This document shows, piece after piece, positions 1 through 15,743 of a stretch of DNA of 64,000 bases. Both the position numbers and the translations under genes were made by a program. Within the stretch, counting starts at the first letter, position 1. Every line of letters starts with the position of its first letter. The notes under the pieces are model-generated. The model was not told the DNA's origin, ran no database searches, and was given only the letters and a program-made list of their open reading frames with translations. The stretch comes from Eunapius fragilis (Eukaryota > Porifera > Demospongiae > Spongillida > Spongillidae). The stretch covers positions 357,501 through 421,500 of the forward strand of contig OY811987.1 in NCBI GenBank assembly GCA_963681505.1, in the 5' to 3' direction.

Positions 1-228
1 TACCCTCACCCTGTGTTCCTCCTCTTACCCTCACCCTGTGTTCCTCCTCCTCTTACCCTCACCCAGTGTTCCTCCTCCTCTTACCCTCACCCTGTGTTCC
101 TCCTCCTCTTACCCTCACCCAGTGTTCCTCCTCCTCTTACCCTCACCCTGTGTTCCTCTCCTCTTACCCTCACCCTGTGTTCCTCTCCTCTTACCCTCAC
201 CCTGTGTTCCACTTCCTCCTCCTCTTCC
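1..228. repeat. CT-rich minisatellite in FANCD2 intron
   Basis: Imperfect tandem units of about 24-28 bp, built from 'ttaccctcaccctgtgttcctcctcctc', fill the left edge of the window. The array ends just before a probable splice acceptor near 232. The open frames across it are an effect of the repeat, not a gene. Confidence 0.9.
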
Positions 229-3200
229 TTAGTCACATCCGATTTTTTACCTCTGTTGGGCGTTACTGACACATCAGCTTCCTCCAAACCTAGCAAGGCC
301 AAATCGTAAGGCTGTCCTCACTGTGTGTGGAGTGTCCTCACTGTGTGTGGAGTGTCCTCACTGTGTGTGGAGTGTCCTCACTGTGTGTGGAGTGTCCTCA
401 CTGTGTGTGGAGTGTCCTCACTGTGTGTGGAGTGTCCTCACTGTGTGTGGAGTGTCCTCACTGTGTGTGGAGTGTCCTCACTGTGTGTGGAGTGTCCTCA
501 CTGTGTGTGGAGTGTCCTCACTGTGTGCGGAGTGTCCTCACTGTGTGTGGAGTGTCCTCACTGTGTGTGGAGTGTCCTCACTGTGTGTGGGGTGTCCTCA
601 CTATGTGTGGAGTGTCCTCACTGTGTGTGGAGTGTCCTCACTGTGTGTGGAGTGTCCTCACTGTGTGTGGGGTGTCCTCACTGTGTGTGGAGTGTCCTCA
701 CTGTGTGTGGAGTGTCCTCATTGTGTGTGGAGTGTCCTCACTGTGTGTGGAGTGTCCTCACTGTGTGTGGAGTGTCCTCACTGTGTGTGGAGTGTCCTCA
801 CTGTGTGTGGAGTGTCCTCACTGTGTATGGAGTGTCCTTGTGTGTGGTGGAGTGTCCTTGTGTATGGAGTGTCCTCACTGTGTGTGGAGTGTTCTCACTT
901 TTCTTTTCTCCACCTCATTTCACCTCTTCAGCAAAGAAACTCTTCAGCTCACTGACACAGTAGGCTTGTCACCAAGCTTACGCCACTAACGAAATCGTTG
1001 CAACCCTCTCCCCAGGGTATTCAGTCAGTTTCTCAGGAAAAGGGCCCCACCATACCTGCAGCGATCAGTTCTTCCACTGGTAACAACATTGACAAGGTGT
1101 CCCCATATCTCAGGTTTGTGATGTAGTGAGACAATGAATATGAGGGGATTCCTTTTGATGTAGGAAATTAGACCTGGAGGTGTTTGCAATCCTTCATTAT
1201 GCGCCGCTGTCAAAGACCGTCATGGACTCTGAACAGCACACAAAGGAGAGGGAAGAGTTGGCTATTCAACCTGCTCAATTACTATTCCTACTACAAGACC
1301 TCCATAGCAAAGTCTCTACAACTCTTATGTCTGCAGTTGGGTTTGCATCAAGGGCAAAAGGTCCTATCACTGCAGGTGCTAAGGTGATTGATGTGATGTG
1401 TTGATGGTCATGTGAATGCATTACATGTGATGGGTTGATGGTGTCATTACATGTGATGGGTTGATGGTGTCATCATTACATGTGATGGGTTGATGGTGTC
1501 ATTACATGTGATGGGTTGATGGTGTTTGCAGCACAAAGGTAGCTCTGATAATACAACAGTGCAGCTTGCAGAGAAGATGGTCGAACTGATGCCTGCCTTG
1601 TGCGACCATCTTGAGAGCACCTACACCTTCTTTCAGGTGTGTGTGCGTGTGTGTGTGTGTGTGTGTGAGTGTTTGTGTGGCCTGACTCAGTAGGGGGGGG
1701 GGGTGGTGTCACACTTCATGAGTTGGTTTTCTATTTCTTGACCAGTCTCAATCTATGAATATCAACAATGATGATGCGGATGATGGTTTCTCTCCCGACT
1801 ACCCCACGCAGTGCACCTGTCTGGTCCTTCTCTTCAAGACCCTAGCTGTATTTTTTGCTTGGTGAGTGTGGGTGTGGTTAAACACCTGTGCCTCACGTGT
1901 ACCTCCCTGAAGGCCTCAGCTGTCAGATCCAACCTATGCTCCTCTTCTCAAACGAAGTCTCGAGCACATCCTAACCAGGGCAAGCCATACTGCTGTTTCA
2001 AGGGACATTGGATTGGTTGCCAAGTATGGGGCTTGTCTTGTTTATTCTCTCTGCAACAGCGTATTTTCACTTTCTGACCCAAAAGGGGTGCCTGTATGTA
2101 TTTCGAAAGATTCTCACAACACCTGCCACAACTCTCGTGTGCCCATCCCTATGTAAAGCTTCTTGTTTCAATATGCAAAACGTGCCAATCAGATGCAGCT
2201 CAGAAGCGTGTAGGTAGGTCCAAAAATGAGCCATGACCTCTTGACCTTAATATGCATATGACTTCATATATGCATATGACTTCATATATGCATATGACTT
2301 CCTATGACTTCATATGCAATATGACCACATTCTTTGCTGCAAGCTAAAATTTGCACTCAGCTTCTGAAGCATTCCTGGGTTGCAAGTACCACAGAAACAA
2401 CCCAGCACAGGACAGAAGCATTGGAGTACCTTCTGAAGTGGGAAAGGCTTTGTACAAAAAGGACAAGGGTTAACTCCTCCTTTCCTCCCCTCCCCCCCCC
2501 CCCCCCCCTCACACACAAGGTACTACTTCGAGTGGTCTGCAGAGCCTTTGAACGCAGTGGAAGAGATGTGTCACAAGGCTGTTCCTGAACTGATAGGAGA
2601 GGGTGGCAAGGAGTTTTCAACTGTCTTCCCAACACTGTCAAGGTAGAAACAGGTTGGGGGAGGGAGGGAGAGTATAGTAGGGGGGGAAGGAAGGCCCATA
2701 GTGGAAGGGGGGGGGGGGGGAGGGGGGGAAGGAAGGCCCATAGTGAAGGAGGTATAGTAGGGGAGGGGAAGGAAGGCCCATAGTGGAAGGGGGGGGGGAG
2801 GTCCATAGTGGTTAGTGGGCAGAGAGGTTATGTGCCAGGGTCACCAAGGATTGTAATAACATCCAGACATGTTGTGGGCCATGTTACCATGGCACCCCAC
2901 CATTCCTCCCAACAGCGACACCTTCCCATGCTTTTACAAATGCATGATGGCTCTCATTGTGGGCCAAATGAAAGCAATTCCTTTGCCAAACAAAGGGACA
3001 GTCCCCTCCCCTGAGGTAAGCCCCTCCCATCACTTCATCTTGTTCCTCAGCTCTCCTCCTCACACCATACAGGTCCTTTTGGATAGGTTACAGTGTATAC
3101 ACCTCTCTGCAAATGTCCTACATATGTTAGTCACCCTTGTGAAGGCATGTCGCATGCAGACCATCTTTGGCATCCCTCTCACCTTTGTCTCCGTCTAGTC

Positions 3201-3808
3201 CTTTGAAAAGCGCACAGTGCTATTGGCTGCTTTGAAGGCAAGCTCTCTGCTAACATTTCCACTAACCAGTCAGTTCCCTCGTAGTACGGTACACTGTACA
3301 TAGAAGCCTTGCTCAAGTTTGGAATGCCGGTGATTGATATGGAGTTCAGACCACACAAGGTAAAGTTAGCCAGTGTGAGGAGGAAGAACATTGGGGTAGC
3401 AACCTGTTTATACAGGATGAAGTACTTACGTTGCTCAAGACCTTGCAAAAGAGTACCAGAAGTTTCCATACCTTTTGTGGTCACTCAAAGGCAAGGGCTA
3501 TCTAGCTGGTAGCATTGCCCCTTGTCTATATAACCGTACCTTTCATCCCTGATCATACAACCACCATCCGCTTGCTCAGGTTGAGAGGGACATTACACTT
3601 ACAAAGTATGTGCCCAAGCTGAAGAAAATCCTCGAGAAGTTCATGTTCAGAGTAATGGTACGGGGAGGAGGCATAGTGTTTGGTGCTGGAGCGTTACCGT
3701 TGATTAAAACTATTAGGATATACTAACACACCATGACTGCCAAGAAGCCTTTTCAGTGGGCAACCTGAGGAACAGAGATCTTCAAGTACAGTTGAAGGCT
3801 GTGCACAG

Positions 3809-3844
<36 letters not shown>

Positions 3845-4044
3845 TACATTATTTACTGCCAGGGTCAAGAAATTCTATCACAATTACCTGCACCAGCTTG
3901 CAGTTCTCAGGCCAGAAGTGATGAAATGGATCAAAATGGTGTGTGGTGTGAGTGAGCATAAAGGAGGCTGTGTGTGTGTGTGTGTGTGAGAAGTTATATC
4001 CTGTCTCCCCTTCAGATGAAGCTGTCTCAGATCAAGAGGAGTAG
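1..4044 (+). CDS. FANCD2: FANCD2, C-terminal half (5' end outside window)
   Basis: Fanconi anaemia group D2 protein is the nuclear partner of FANCI that is monoubiquitinated at stalled forks during interstrand crosslink repair. Only the C-terminal exons are here. Recognisable exons encode a PAQLLFLLQDLHSK block (about 1180-1376), an LMPALCDHLESTYTFFQ block (about 1531-1636), PELIGEGGKEFSTVFPTLS (about 2587-2640) and EAFLKFGMPVIDMEFRPHK (about 3300-3360). They continue with TKYVPKLKKILEK (3580-3660) and EAFSVGNLRNRDLQ (about 3740-3786). These align in order with the human C-terminal half. The last exons read GQEILSQ (from 3863) and an acidic tail ending DEAVSDQEE at a TAG at 4042-4044, as in vertebrate FANCD2. 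The identity is firm. Exact exon edges before 1016 are uncertain, and 232-307 may be one more exon. It converges on the kizuna-like gene with a 235-bp gap. Confidence 0.85.
320..895. repeat. 20-bp minisatellite, about 28 copies
   Basis: Nearly perfect tandem copies of the 20-mer gtgtggagtgtcctcactgt lie in a FANCD2 intron. Because 20 is not a multiple of 3, all three forward frames read the same Cys/Val/Trp-rich peptide and stay open. Those long open frames are artefacts. Confidence 0.97.
2244..2311. repeat. Short AT-rich tandem repeat
   Basis: Four imperfect copies of an approximately 17-bp unit 'atatgcatatgacttcat' in a FANCD2 intron. Confidence 0.8.
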
Positions 4045-4279
4045 CATTTGGGGGCCAACACCAAGTTAGAGGGTGGAAGGTTTAAAGTCTTCACAATATT
4101 TGTATCCATTCATGTACCCACCTAATTATACCATTGTCTACTACTTCCTGGTATTTAAAAAAAATTTGTCTATGTCCACTTCCTGATGGATCAATTAGCA
4201 TCCATTATAACCAGCCCACCATTGTCCATTCTGGGGGTGGCTTAATTAGCCTTTCAGCTTAGAATAACTTTCCAAGTTA

Positions 4280-7200
4280 TCAGAAGTCAGAATTGTCATC
4301 TTTCTTCAATGAAGGTAGCTCAAGATCCTCAGGGTCAGAGTCACTCCAGAAGCCTGAAAGGGGGGGGGGGGGGGGTATTAGTGATATATATGCCTCACCG
4401 AAGGATCTAACTAACCCAGCTTCTTTATGGCATTGGGTTTCTGCTGTGGAGGTCTGAAGGGACCATGAGGATAAAGTTGCAAGGCCTTTACTCAACATTT
4501 TCTGCTCACCTCTTCTCAATGGCTGTAGGAATATAAACAGGAGACACGGGGCACGACGATGCCTCGTCACCATCTTCACTGCTTGACGTGGGGCTAGACT
4601 GCGGAGTCCTTTAGGGGCAGGAGACAAAGAGGTGACCACACTGTTAACGTTAAGGTGGTGTGAGAGCGCACACCTCTGGTGAAGAGGCAGCTGGTGGGTC
4701 ACATCAGCGACAGTCACTACAGCACCCTCTGTGTTATCATTGATCTCTGCTATGGGGAGACCATCGTCACCCACAAGGCCAACAGATGAGCTGCCACCGT
4801 CGTCATCCTCGTCGCTGTTCCTCGCGCCCATGGTCAACACCAAAGACCGATATGCAGCTGACTCGTTGAGAGCAACACCAGTGGTCTCCTTGGAGACGTT
4901 GGCTTCATCACTGCTATCCGCTGTGTGCTCAGAGTCACTGCTAGCCTTCGGAGCTGCAAGGTTACCATGGCGACGCAGCAGGGACAGCAACTGCCAAGAA
5001 GCCTCGGCAGTGTCAGAACGCTCCGGTGCCAGAGCGGGAGTGAGCAAAGCGGCCACCTCCTCCCCAGTCCTACCTCCACTGCAGAGGAGATGAAAGTGTT
5101 CCACAAGACTGGGCCACAGAGGGTCCCACTGTGAAGGGAGCTGGGCCTCGGGTGGTATGCTGCGTACAAAGGCCATGAAACAGATTCAAGCACATTATAC
5201 AATGCTACATAAGCTTGCCCAGCAACGCATTGTGGGCAATGAATCTGCAGATTATTTGCAGTTACCAAAAGCGCCTTGCTTAGTGCATCAACCTGCGCTG
5301 GGGATTTGTGCCACATACCAGCAAACATTCATGTGTAGTCTTTGTGGGCTCCTTCCTGTGTGAATGTGTTTACGCATAATTTGTATGTGTATGTAGGTAT
5401 AGGCAGTGCCTCTGCAGCAAAACAGAGCACTAAGGCAAGGAGGATGTTATGTCTCTGCATATACATGCAGAAGGATGCTGAATATGAACAACTACCCTGG
5501 TGGGAAAAAAAAACTTAACGTGTATGGAATTCAGGCATACATGTGTACATGCATATGTGTGCATGTGTGTGTGTGTGTGTGTGTGCATTTGGGAGCGTGT
5601 GTTTGGGTGTAACCGACCAACCTAGAAGTATTCTGGTCATGTTCATCACAAGACAAGATACCACCAACGGAGGACGCAAATGACTTCAGTTGGCTAAGGA
5701 GTCTTGTGCACACGGCCTGCATGTCTGGATCAGTGTCACGTGGTCTTCCTTGGGCAAGCTGGCGGTTGGCTGTGCTCAGTTGGTACAGTACCATACCACT
5801 GAGGAGAGACAAGTTGGTGCCACCATCACTGGGTGTGCCCTGCTGCACATGATCAATGGGTGCTTTATCAGGGTGACAACATTCTTCTTCTTCATCTTCT
5901 GAGTACGTGGAGTCAGAAGACCTAAGGGACTTCTGTTGTAGCTGCTTGGGGTTACAAGGCTGACCTCTATCAGACTCATTGCCTAAGCGGTGGTGGTCTG
6001 TGTTGTTCTGCAGCGGCCCTGATCCCTTTGCTGCATCATTGCCTAAGCGGTGGTGGTCTGTGTTGTTCTGCAGCGGCCCTGATCCGTTTGCTGCATCATT
6101 GCCTAAGCGGTGGTGGTCTGTGTTGTTCTGCAGCGGCCCTGATCCGTTTGCTGCATCATTGCCTAAGCGGTGGTGGTCTGTGTTGTTCTGCAGTGGCCCT
6201 GATCCCTTTGCTGCATCATTGCCTAAGCGGTGGTGGTCTGTGTTGTTCTGCAGCGGCCCTGATCCCTTTGCTGCATCATCATGCATGTCTAATATACCAC
6301 CACTGCCATCTAGAAGGTTTGTGCCTTCAATACTGTCCTCTAGAGTGAGTGCGCCTTCATCACTGACTTCTAGAACATTAGAGTCCTCTAAAAGGCTTGT
6401 ACCTCCATTACTGTCTGCTTTGAGGTCAGCAGACTGATTGCTAACAAAGACAGGAAGGACTAAATTGTAGCTGACTGTTTCTGGTACAGCTACTGGAATG
6501 CGTAACTGCAAACCATTGCTTTCAGTCTTGCCCAGAGATGGCTTAGTACCAACATCACTGCTTTCAGTCTTGCCCTGAGATGGCTTAGTACCAACATCAC
6601 TGCTTTCAGTCTTGCCCAGAGATGGCTTAGTACCAACATCACTGCTTTCAGTCTTGCTCAGAGATGGCTTAGTACCAACATCACTGCTTTCAGTCTTGCT
6701 CAGAGATGGCTTAGTACCAACATCACTGCTTTCAGTCTTGCTCAGAGATTGCTTAGTACCAACATCACTGCTTTCAGTCTTGCCCTGAGATGGCTTAGTA
6801 CCAATGTCACTGCTTTCAGCCTTGCCCGGAGACGATTGATCTACAGGACAACTGAATTTCACACCAGCATGGCTTGTAATGTCCCTCTCAAAAAAATTCT
6901 GTGACATTCTTTTCCCATTTTGAAGAATCTCACTTTCAATAGCAGCTCCTAAATATGGCTGGTCGGTTTTTGGTGCTGCAGGTGGTAGGCCAATGTAATG
7001 TAGTCATACTACATTACTTTGGGGGCACACTTACAAGCTTGAGCAACACTACTACGCTCGAGCTGTAACTGGGTCATCGCTCCACCGACTGCTTGAGAGG
7101 AACATATCCATTCAGGATACAATGAGGTCACGTGTGCCAAATATTGACTCTGAAGGTCAAAGGAACGCGCAACAGGTGATTGTACTATTTATGCACTTGG

Positions 7201-7435
7201 CACCTGACCTTCAGCGTTTCCAATTTCGTCGACGGCACCACAGTAAGAGTTAACTGTCGAAGCCTGTGAATGTCTCTAAGCAACTCCTCATTGCGAAGAA
7301 GGCTCCTTTTCTGTTGCTCACACACAAGCTCGTACTCTTTTTGTACAGCTACTAACTGTTTTGTCCTGTACGCGAGGCATTAAACGTCTGTAGGACGACT
7401 GGTTTCACTAACCTTTCGTTTAACAGAATCTCCAT
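4280..7435 (-). CDS. KIZ: Kizuna-like centrosomal protein
   Basis: In vertebrates kizuna is a PLK1 substrate that stabilises the pericentriolar material at mitosis. Evidence for this assignment: a first exon MEILLNER (7413-7435) splices in frame to a coiled-coil exon with RNEELLRDIHRL, matching the position of the N-terminal coiled coil of kizuna. A segment SEILQNGKRMSQNFFERD sits where the family has its conserved IFMGRQMSA block. A PVSPVYIP segment comes later, followed by an acidic W-S-D-S-D-P-E-D end and a terminal DDNSDF resembling the vertebrate DDSDDFYD terminus. The middle holds two coding tandem repeats. The single frame open over 4280-5176 mixes exons and introns; the correct frame near 4510-4610 is shifted. 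The gene starts 86 bp after the SIRT2 stop on the same strand. Similarity is concentrated at the ends, so the name is probable, not certain. Confidence 0.55.
5979..6284 (-). repeat. 60-bp coding tandem repeat in kizuna-like gene
   Basis: Five nearly identical 60-bp units, in frame on the minus strand, each give 20 residues containing GSGPLQNNTDHHRLGNDAA. The unit length is a multiple of three and the copies differ by only one or two bases, so the array is recent and can vary in copy number without frameshift. Confidence 0.95.
6523..6835 (-). repeat. 42-bp coding tandem repeat in kizuna-like gene
   Basis: About seven copies of a 42-bp unit encode GKTESSDVGTKPSL in the minus frame, immediately downstream of the gene's N-terminal region. 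Serine- and threonine-rich acidic units of this kind could be phosphorylation clusters, but that is inference. Confidence 0.95.
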
Positions 7436-7520
7436 GCGTTTGTTTACACTATCAAAAGGGGTTAAAAATCTCGCTCAAAAAATAAACCGCGCGATACAAT
7501 ACACAAATTAAAAAAATAAT

Positions 7521-9550
7521 TTAAATTTTAAAATTTAATTGTTTGGTGCCCTCCTTGCTTGGGCTGGTGCTTTCAATATTTGGTCCTTGGACGTTTGTTC
7601 CCAGCCTACTGTGCTCTCTGCTGTACAGTTCTATGAGTTCATCCTAAAAAATGAGTCGTACATGTACGGACCACAGTATAAGTAGACTAAGCGCGTTACC
7701 TCCCATCGTTACCTCCCATCGTTACCTCCCATCCTAGCAGCTGTGCTAACTTCTTGCATCCATTATCGCAGGTATCTTGTATAAACACATCTCTGTAAGT
7801 AACCAAGTGTATTGGATGGATAGGACCCAGGGAGAAAACGCTGCTTGCCTTCGTGGGTGAATCATTGATTAACTGACCTGGAATTTGTCTGGGAGTCAAA
7901 ATCCAGCCCTGTGTCTAACCCAAGCAGCTTCAAGATCGGATCAGACTTGGAAAAATAGATATATGCAGTCAGACTTTTTTTTTTTTTTTTTTTTTTTTGC
8001 ATTGCATTGCACATCAAATGACTTACCACACAGCCAACCTTCTGAAGATTAACCAACATTCTTGGACAGCTGACAGCCACTCTGGTATTTTCAAGGCAAT
8101 CAACAAGGTAAATTTCCAAAATCTCTCCCTCAACCCTCCCCTTCCCTACTGTATTCACCTGCTTGCCAGGGATGCAAATGGCTGAACAACCAGGGATGTC
8201 CCCAAAATTAGCAGCAATCTGCACTGCTGTGTGTCCTACATTGGTCGTGGTTAGCAGGTTGCCGCAGCACAACAGAGCACATCACCTGTTCAGCCAACGT
8301 CGCAAAGCGCTTAGGCAAAGCCTCACCAAAGAACACGATGTCTATTGTTATAATTGGGTACACACACAAAAAAAAAGTCAATATAAGCAAATTCATTGTG
8401 CACTTCAAACCAACCTGGCTTCACAAGACCGTGATAGGTGTCATTTTCAGCTGGTGGGAGAACTGCGCACCCGGCTCGTGTACACATAGGGATTTCCCCC
8501 TTGAAAACCAGCTCTGTGTGGTATGGAATGTGGTCAATACACACCTGTAGTACTATTCCTCTCCTCCCTAGACCTTACACATACAACCCCCACCCCCCAC
8601 CAATCTCTTTACCTCGGACAAACTCATGGCTGTACTCTGCCCCACAGTCAATACAATGTGCGTTGTGGAAGGCACCATGTGCCTCCACCAGCAGGTCTTC
8701 ACTGATGCCAGCTTGTCGCTCCAATGTGTCAATATTCTGCAATACCCCCCCCCCCACACACACACACACGCACACAGACATGTACACACACACATTACAA
8801 TGAAATACATCACACTAACAGCTGCTTGCGTACTTGTGTGTAGTTTCTTAATAGTAGGTTCTTCTCAGCAAGCAGACGGATGAAGTAATGTGAGAAGGTA
8901 GGCTGTGTATACAGACAGGACAAGAGACAAGAAGACTGGACTGCTGCACAGAAGTTGCAACACCTCCAAGTACCTTGAAATGGGCTGGGTACAATTCTCG
9001 TGCCAAATGATAGAAGGGTTTAGGATCACGTCTGAAGTACTCAATATCAAATACAGATTGTGGCGATGGAAGGTTGTATTTCTGCAAGTTGTCATAGAGA
9101 CCCGTGCCTGGGGTCCTAAAATCAGGGATCCCAGCAGCTGCAACAAATGCACTCAAATTACTGCTGGACAGTGGTGACCCCACCCCCCACAGTGGTGACC
9201 CCACCCCCTCCCTCCCATATCATTCAACACTGAAGAAAGTTAGTACCTGTTGAAATGCCTGCTCCCGTCATTACCATCACCTTGCGACCTGTGCATCACG
9301 TAGGCTAACGTAATGATTATAATTCGATAATATTCCGTTCTCACTGTCATTAGAGGCGAGAAGCGATTGGATATGTTTCACTATCCCTTCTGGGGACACT
9401 TCTTCTAGAACTTTTTCCTTGGGTTCTTCATTCCCTCCGACGAGACGCAGCCTATCGAGAAGTTTTGCAAGACCTAATGTGCATGAAACAAAAATTACAA
9501 AAGTCCGTTGGTATACTTGCGAAGTGCTCGTTTTTACCTGCTTCGTCCAT
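7521..9550 (-). CDS. SIRT2: NAD-dependent deacetylase sirtuin-2
   Basis: SIRT2 removes acetyl and longer acyl groups from lysines of tubulin, histones and other proteins, using NAD. The first exon is 13 nt (MDEA, start at 9550). The next exon covers [14 protein letters not shown] and joins across a 57-nt intron to [13 protein letters not shown], then [17 protein letters not shown]. Later exons give [25 protein letters not shown] with the catalytic His, [14 protein letters not shown], and [14 protein letters not shown], which is in a different frame from the surrounding open frame. The C-terminal exons give [11 protein letters not shown], then an exon at 7521-7643 with [14 protein letters not shown] before a TAA. 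That last exon matches the helical tail specific to SIRT2 rather than SIRT3. The penultimate exon ends in a triplicated splice donor. The zinc cysteines appear as CX2C then CX4C. It is head-to-head with the IP3 kinase gene. Confidence 0.9.
7695..7733 (-). repeat. Triplicated 13-bp splice-donor repeat
   Basis: Three exact copies of gttacctcccatc on the plus strand read GATGGGAGGTAAC on the gene strand. Each contains a GAG/GTAAC donor at the end of the penultimate SIRT2 exon. Only the first (exon edge at 7726) keeps frame with the next exon; the other two add 13 or 26 nt. Confidence 0.9.
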
Positions 9551-9796
9551 GATTAAATGTTGATAGCCCCTCCCACTGCCTAATACGGTATAATTTTTTA
9601 ATGACTTCATTTTTTTTCCGATATCTTCCGGTTACCCCCTTATTGCAAATACCAAGTGACCTTAGTGTGTTTTGTTGAAAGAACCGAAAGCGGAGAAGAA
9701 CACCTTTGAGTAGGGAAAAAAAAGCCTGTTGTTTTTTTGGAGCAGGTACGGTTTTGAAGACAGTCCATTTTGTGATATTTTTTAAACTGAGACGAC
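9551..9796. promoter_or_regulatory. Divergent promoter SIRT2 / IP3 kinase
   Basis: This 246-bp spacer separates the two oppositely oriented start codons. It contains an ETS/GABP-type site CTTCCGGT at 9625-9632. No TATA box in a convincing position was seen. Promoter function is inferred from the head-to-head arrangement. Confidence 0.6.
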
Positions 9797-14443
<4,647 letters not shown>

Positions 14444-14915
14444 CCCATTTCGATAGAACTTCAGCTATGAGCATTTTTTGTGTGTGCGTGTGTGTGTTAA
14501 CACGTCCTTTGGCATTTGTACCACCAAGGCATTTGGATTCTCCTATGTCTGCCGTACTTCTGTGTGTGCAGCTTGCTAATGTCATGAAGCCAAGCACATC
14601 CATCCCCCCCCCCCCCCCCCCCTTTCCCCCACCCTGTATTAACACGCCGGCCTTCCTCTTGTGACAGTTTGTAGCATTTTGTGCCTTGACTTTGTATGTT
14701 TGCATTTCTTCTATGTGGTATCTGTATTTGTTTGTGTTTTTTTAATGCAACATTTTAATTGGGAGGGTGTGTGTGTGTGTGTGTGCATGCGTCAGACCCT
14801 AACCACCCAATACCACAAGGTTGAATGGAAACAAATGAACCGGGGCAAAACACAAAACATAGAATACATATATTGGGGTGCAGCCATCATTGTCATCCTA
14901 ACAATGGCTATAATA

Positions 14916-15699
14916 CTATTCAAGGAACTTGTACTGAGAATAGATCTGCTCAAATATTGGCTTGCAGTCAAAGATGGCTCCCAGTTTGGCACATAGGAGG
15001 TAGGCACCCGCCCATTTCCTCTGGACCGAGTAGCTCTCCTCAGGGGGAGGGGTCAGACGGTGCTTCAGGAGCACCGGGATCAGCTGGTGTATACGCTTCA
15101 TGCTGTCACTGCTGAAGTCATACAGCCCTGACTTTGAGTAAGGCTCACCTAAAACGGCCACTGCTTCCAAGTGGGCATCAATTAGGGTCTGTGGGAGGTA
15201 TTTAAGTCACGGAGTGAGCTGGTAACAGAGAGATGACCCTACTTTGGATTCATAGCCAGTGAGAAAACCCAGTGCCTTAGAGCTCTGCAATATTTCATCT
15301 TTGTTGTTGGTTGCTGCACCATGCACCACCTTGGCCCAACTTATACAGTCATCGATCCACCCACAGGGACACCCTCTTTAGCTTTACCTTACCCTTAAAA
15401 AGTTATCCACAAATTTCTGCGGGTATTCGCGAGACGCGCCGAAGTCCAGAAGATACAACTGCATTGGAATGGCACAACACATCACACACCTAGCAACCAA
15501 TGAAAAGTTAGCTATACACACAACGCAGTGCACGTGATCACATTGCCCAGTACCTTCTGCTCAGACTTGTTATAGAAGAAGTTCGACCAGTTAGGGTCTG
15601 TTTGCATGAATCGAAATTCAAACAATTCACGCATGCATAATGTCAGGACCTTCTCGGCTATCTGCAAATGTAATCCAATGTCTGTCACACACAAGCATG

Positions 15700-15743
<44 letters not shown>

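Noticed and set aside
323..989. Three overlapping open frames of over 200 codons, rich in Cys and Trp
   Set aside because: They read a 20-bp tandem repeat in all frames; the repeat length and lack of homology show an intronic minisatellite.
4280..5176. Single 298-codon frame taken as one exon
   Set aside because: Splice sites near 4510-4610 and a better frame (SSSEDGDEASSCPVSP) show it joins exons and introns by chance.
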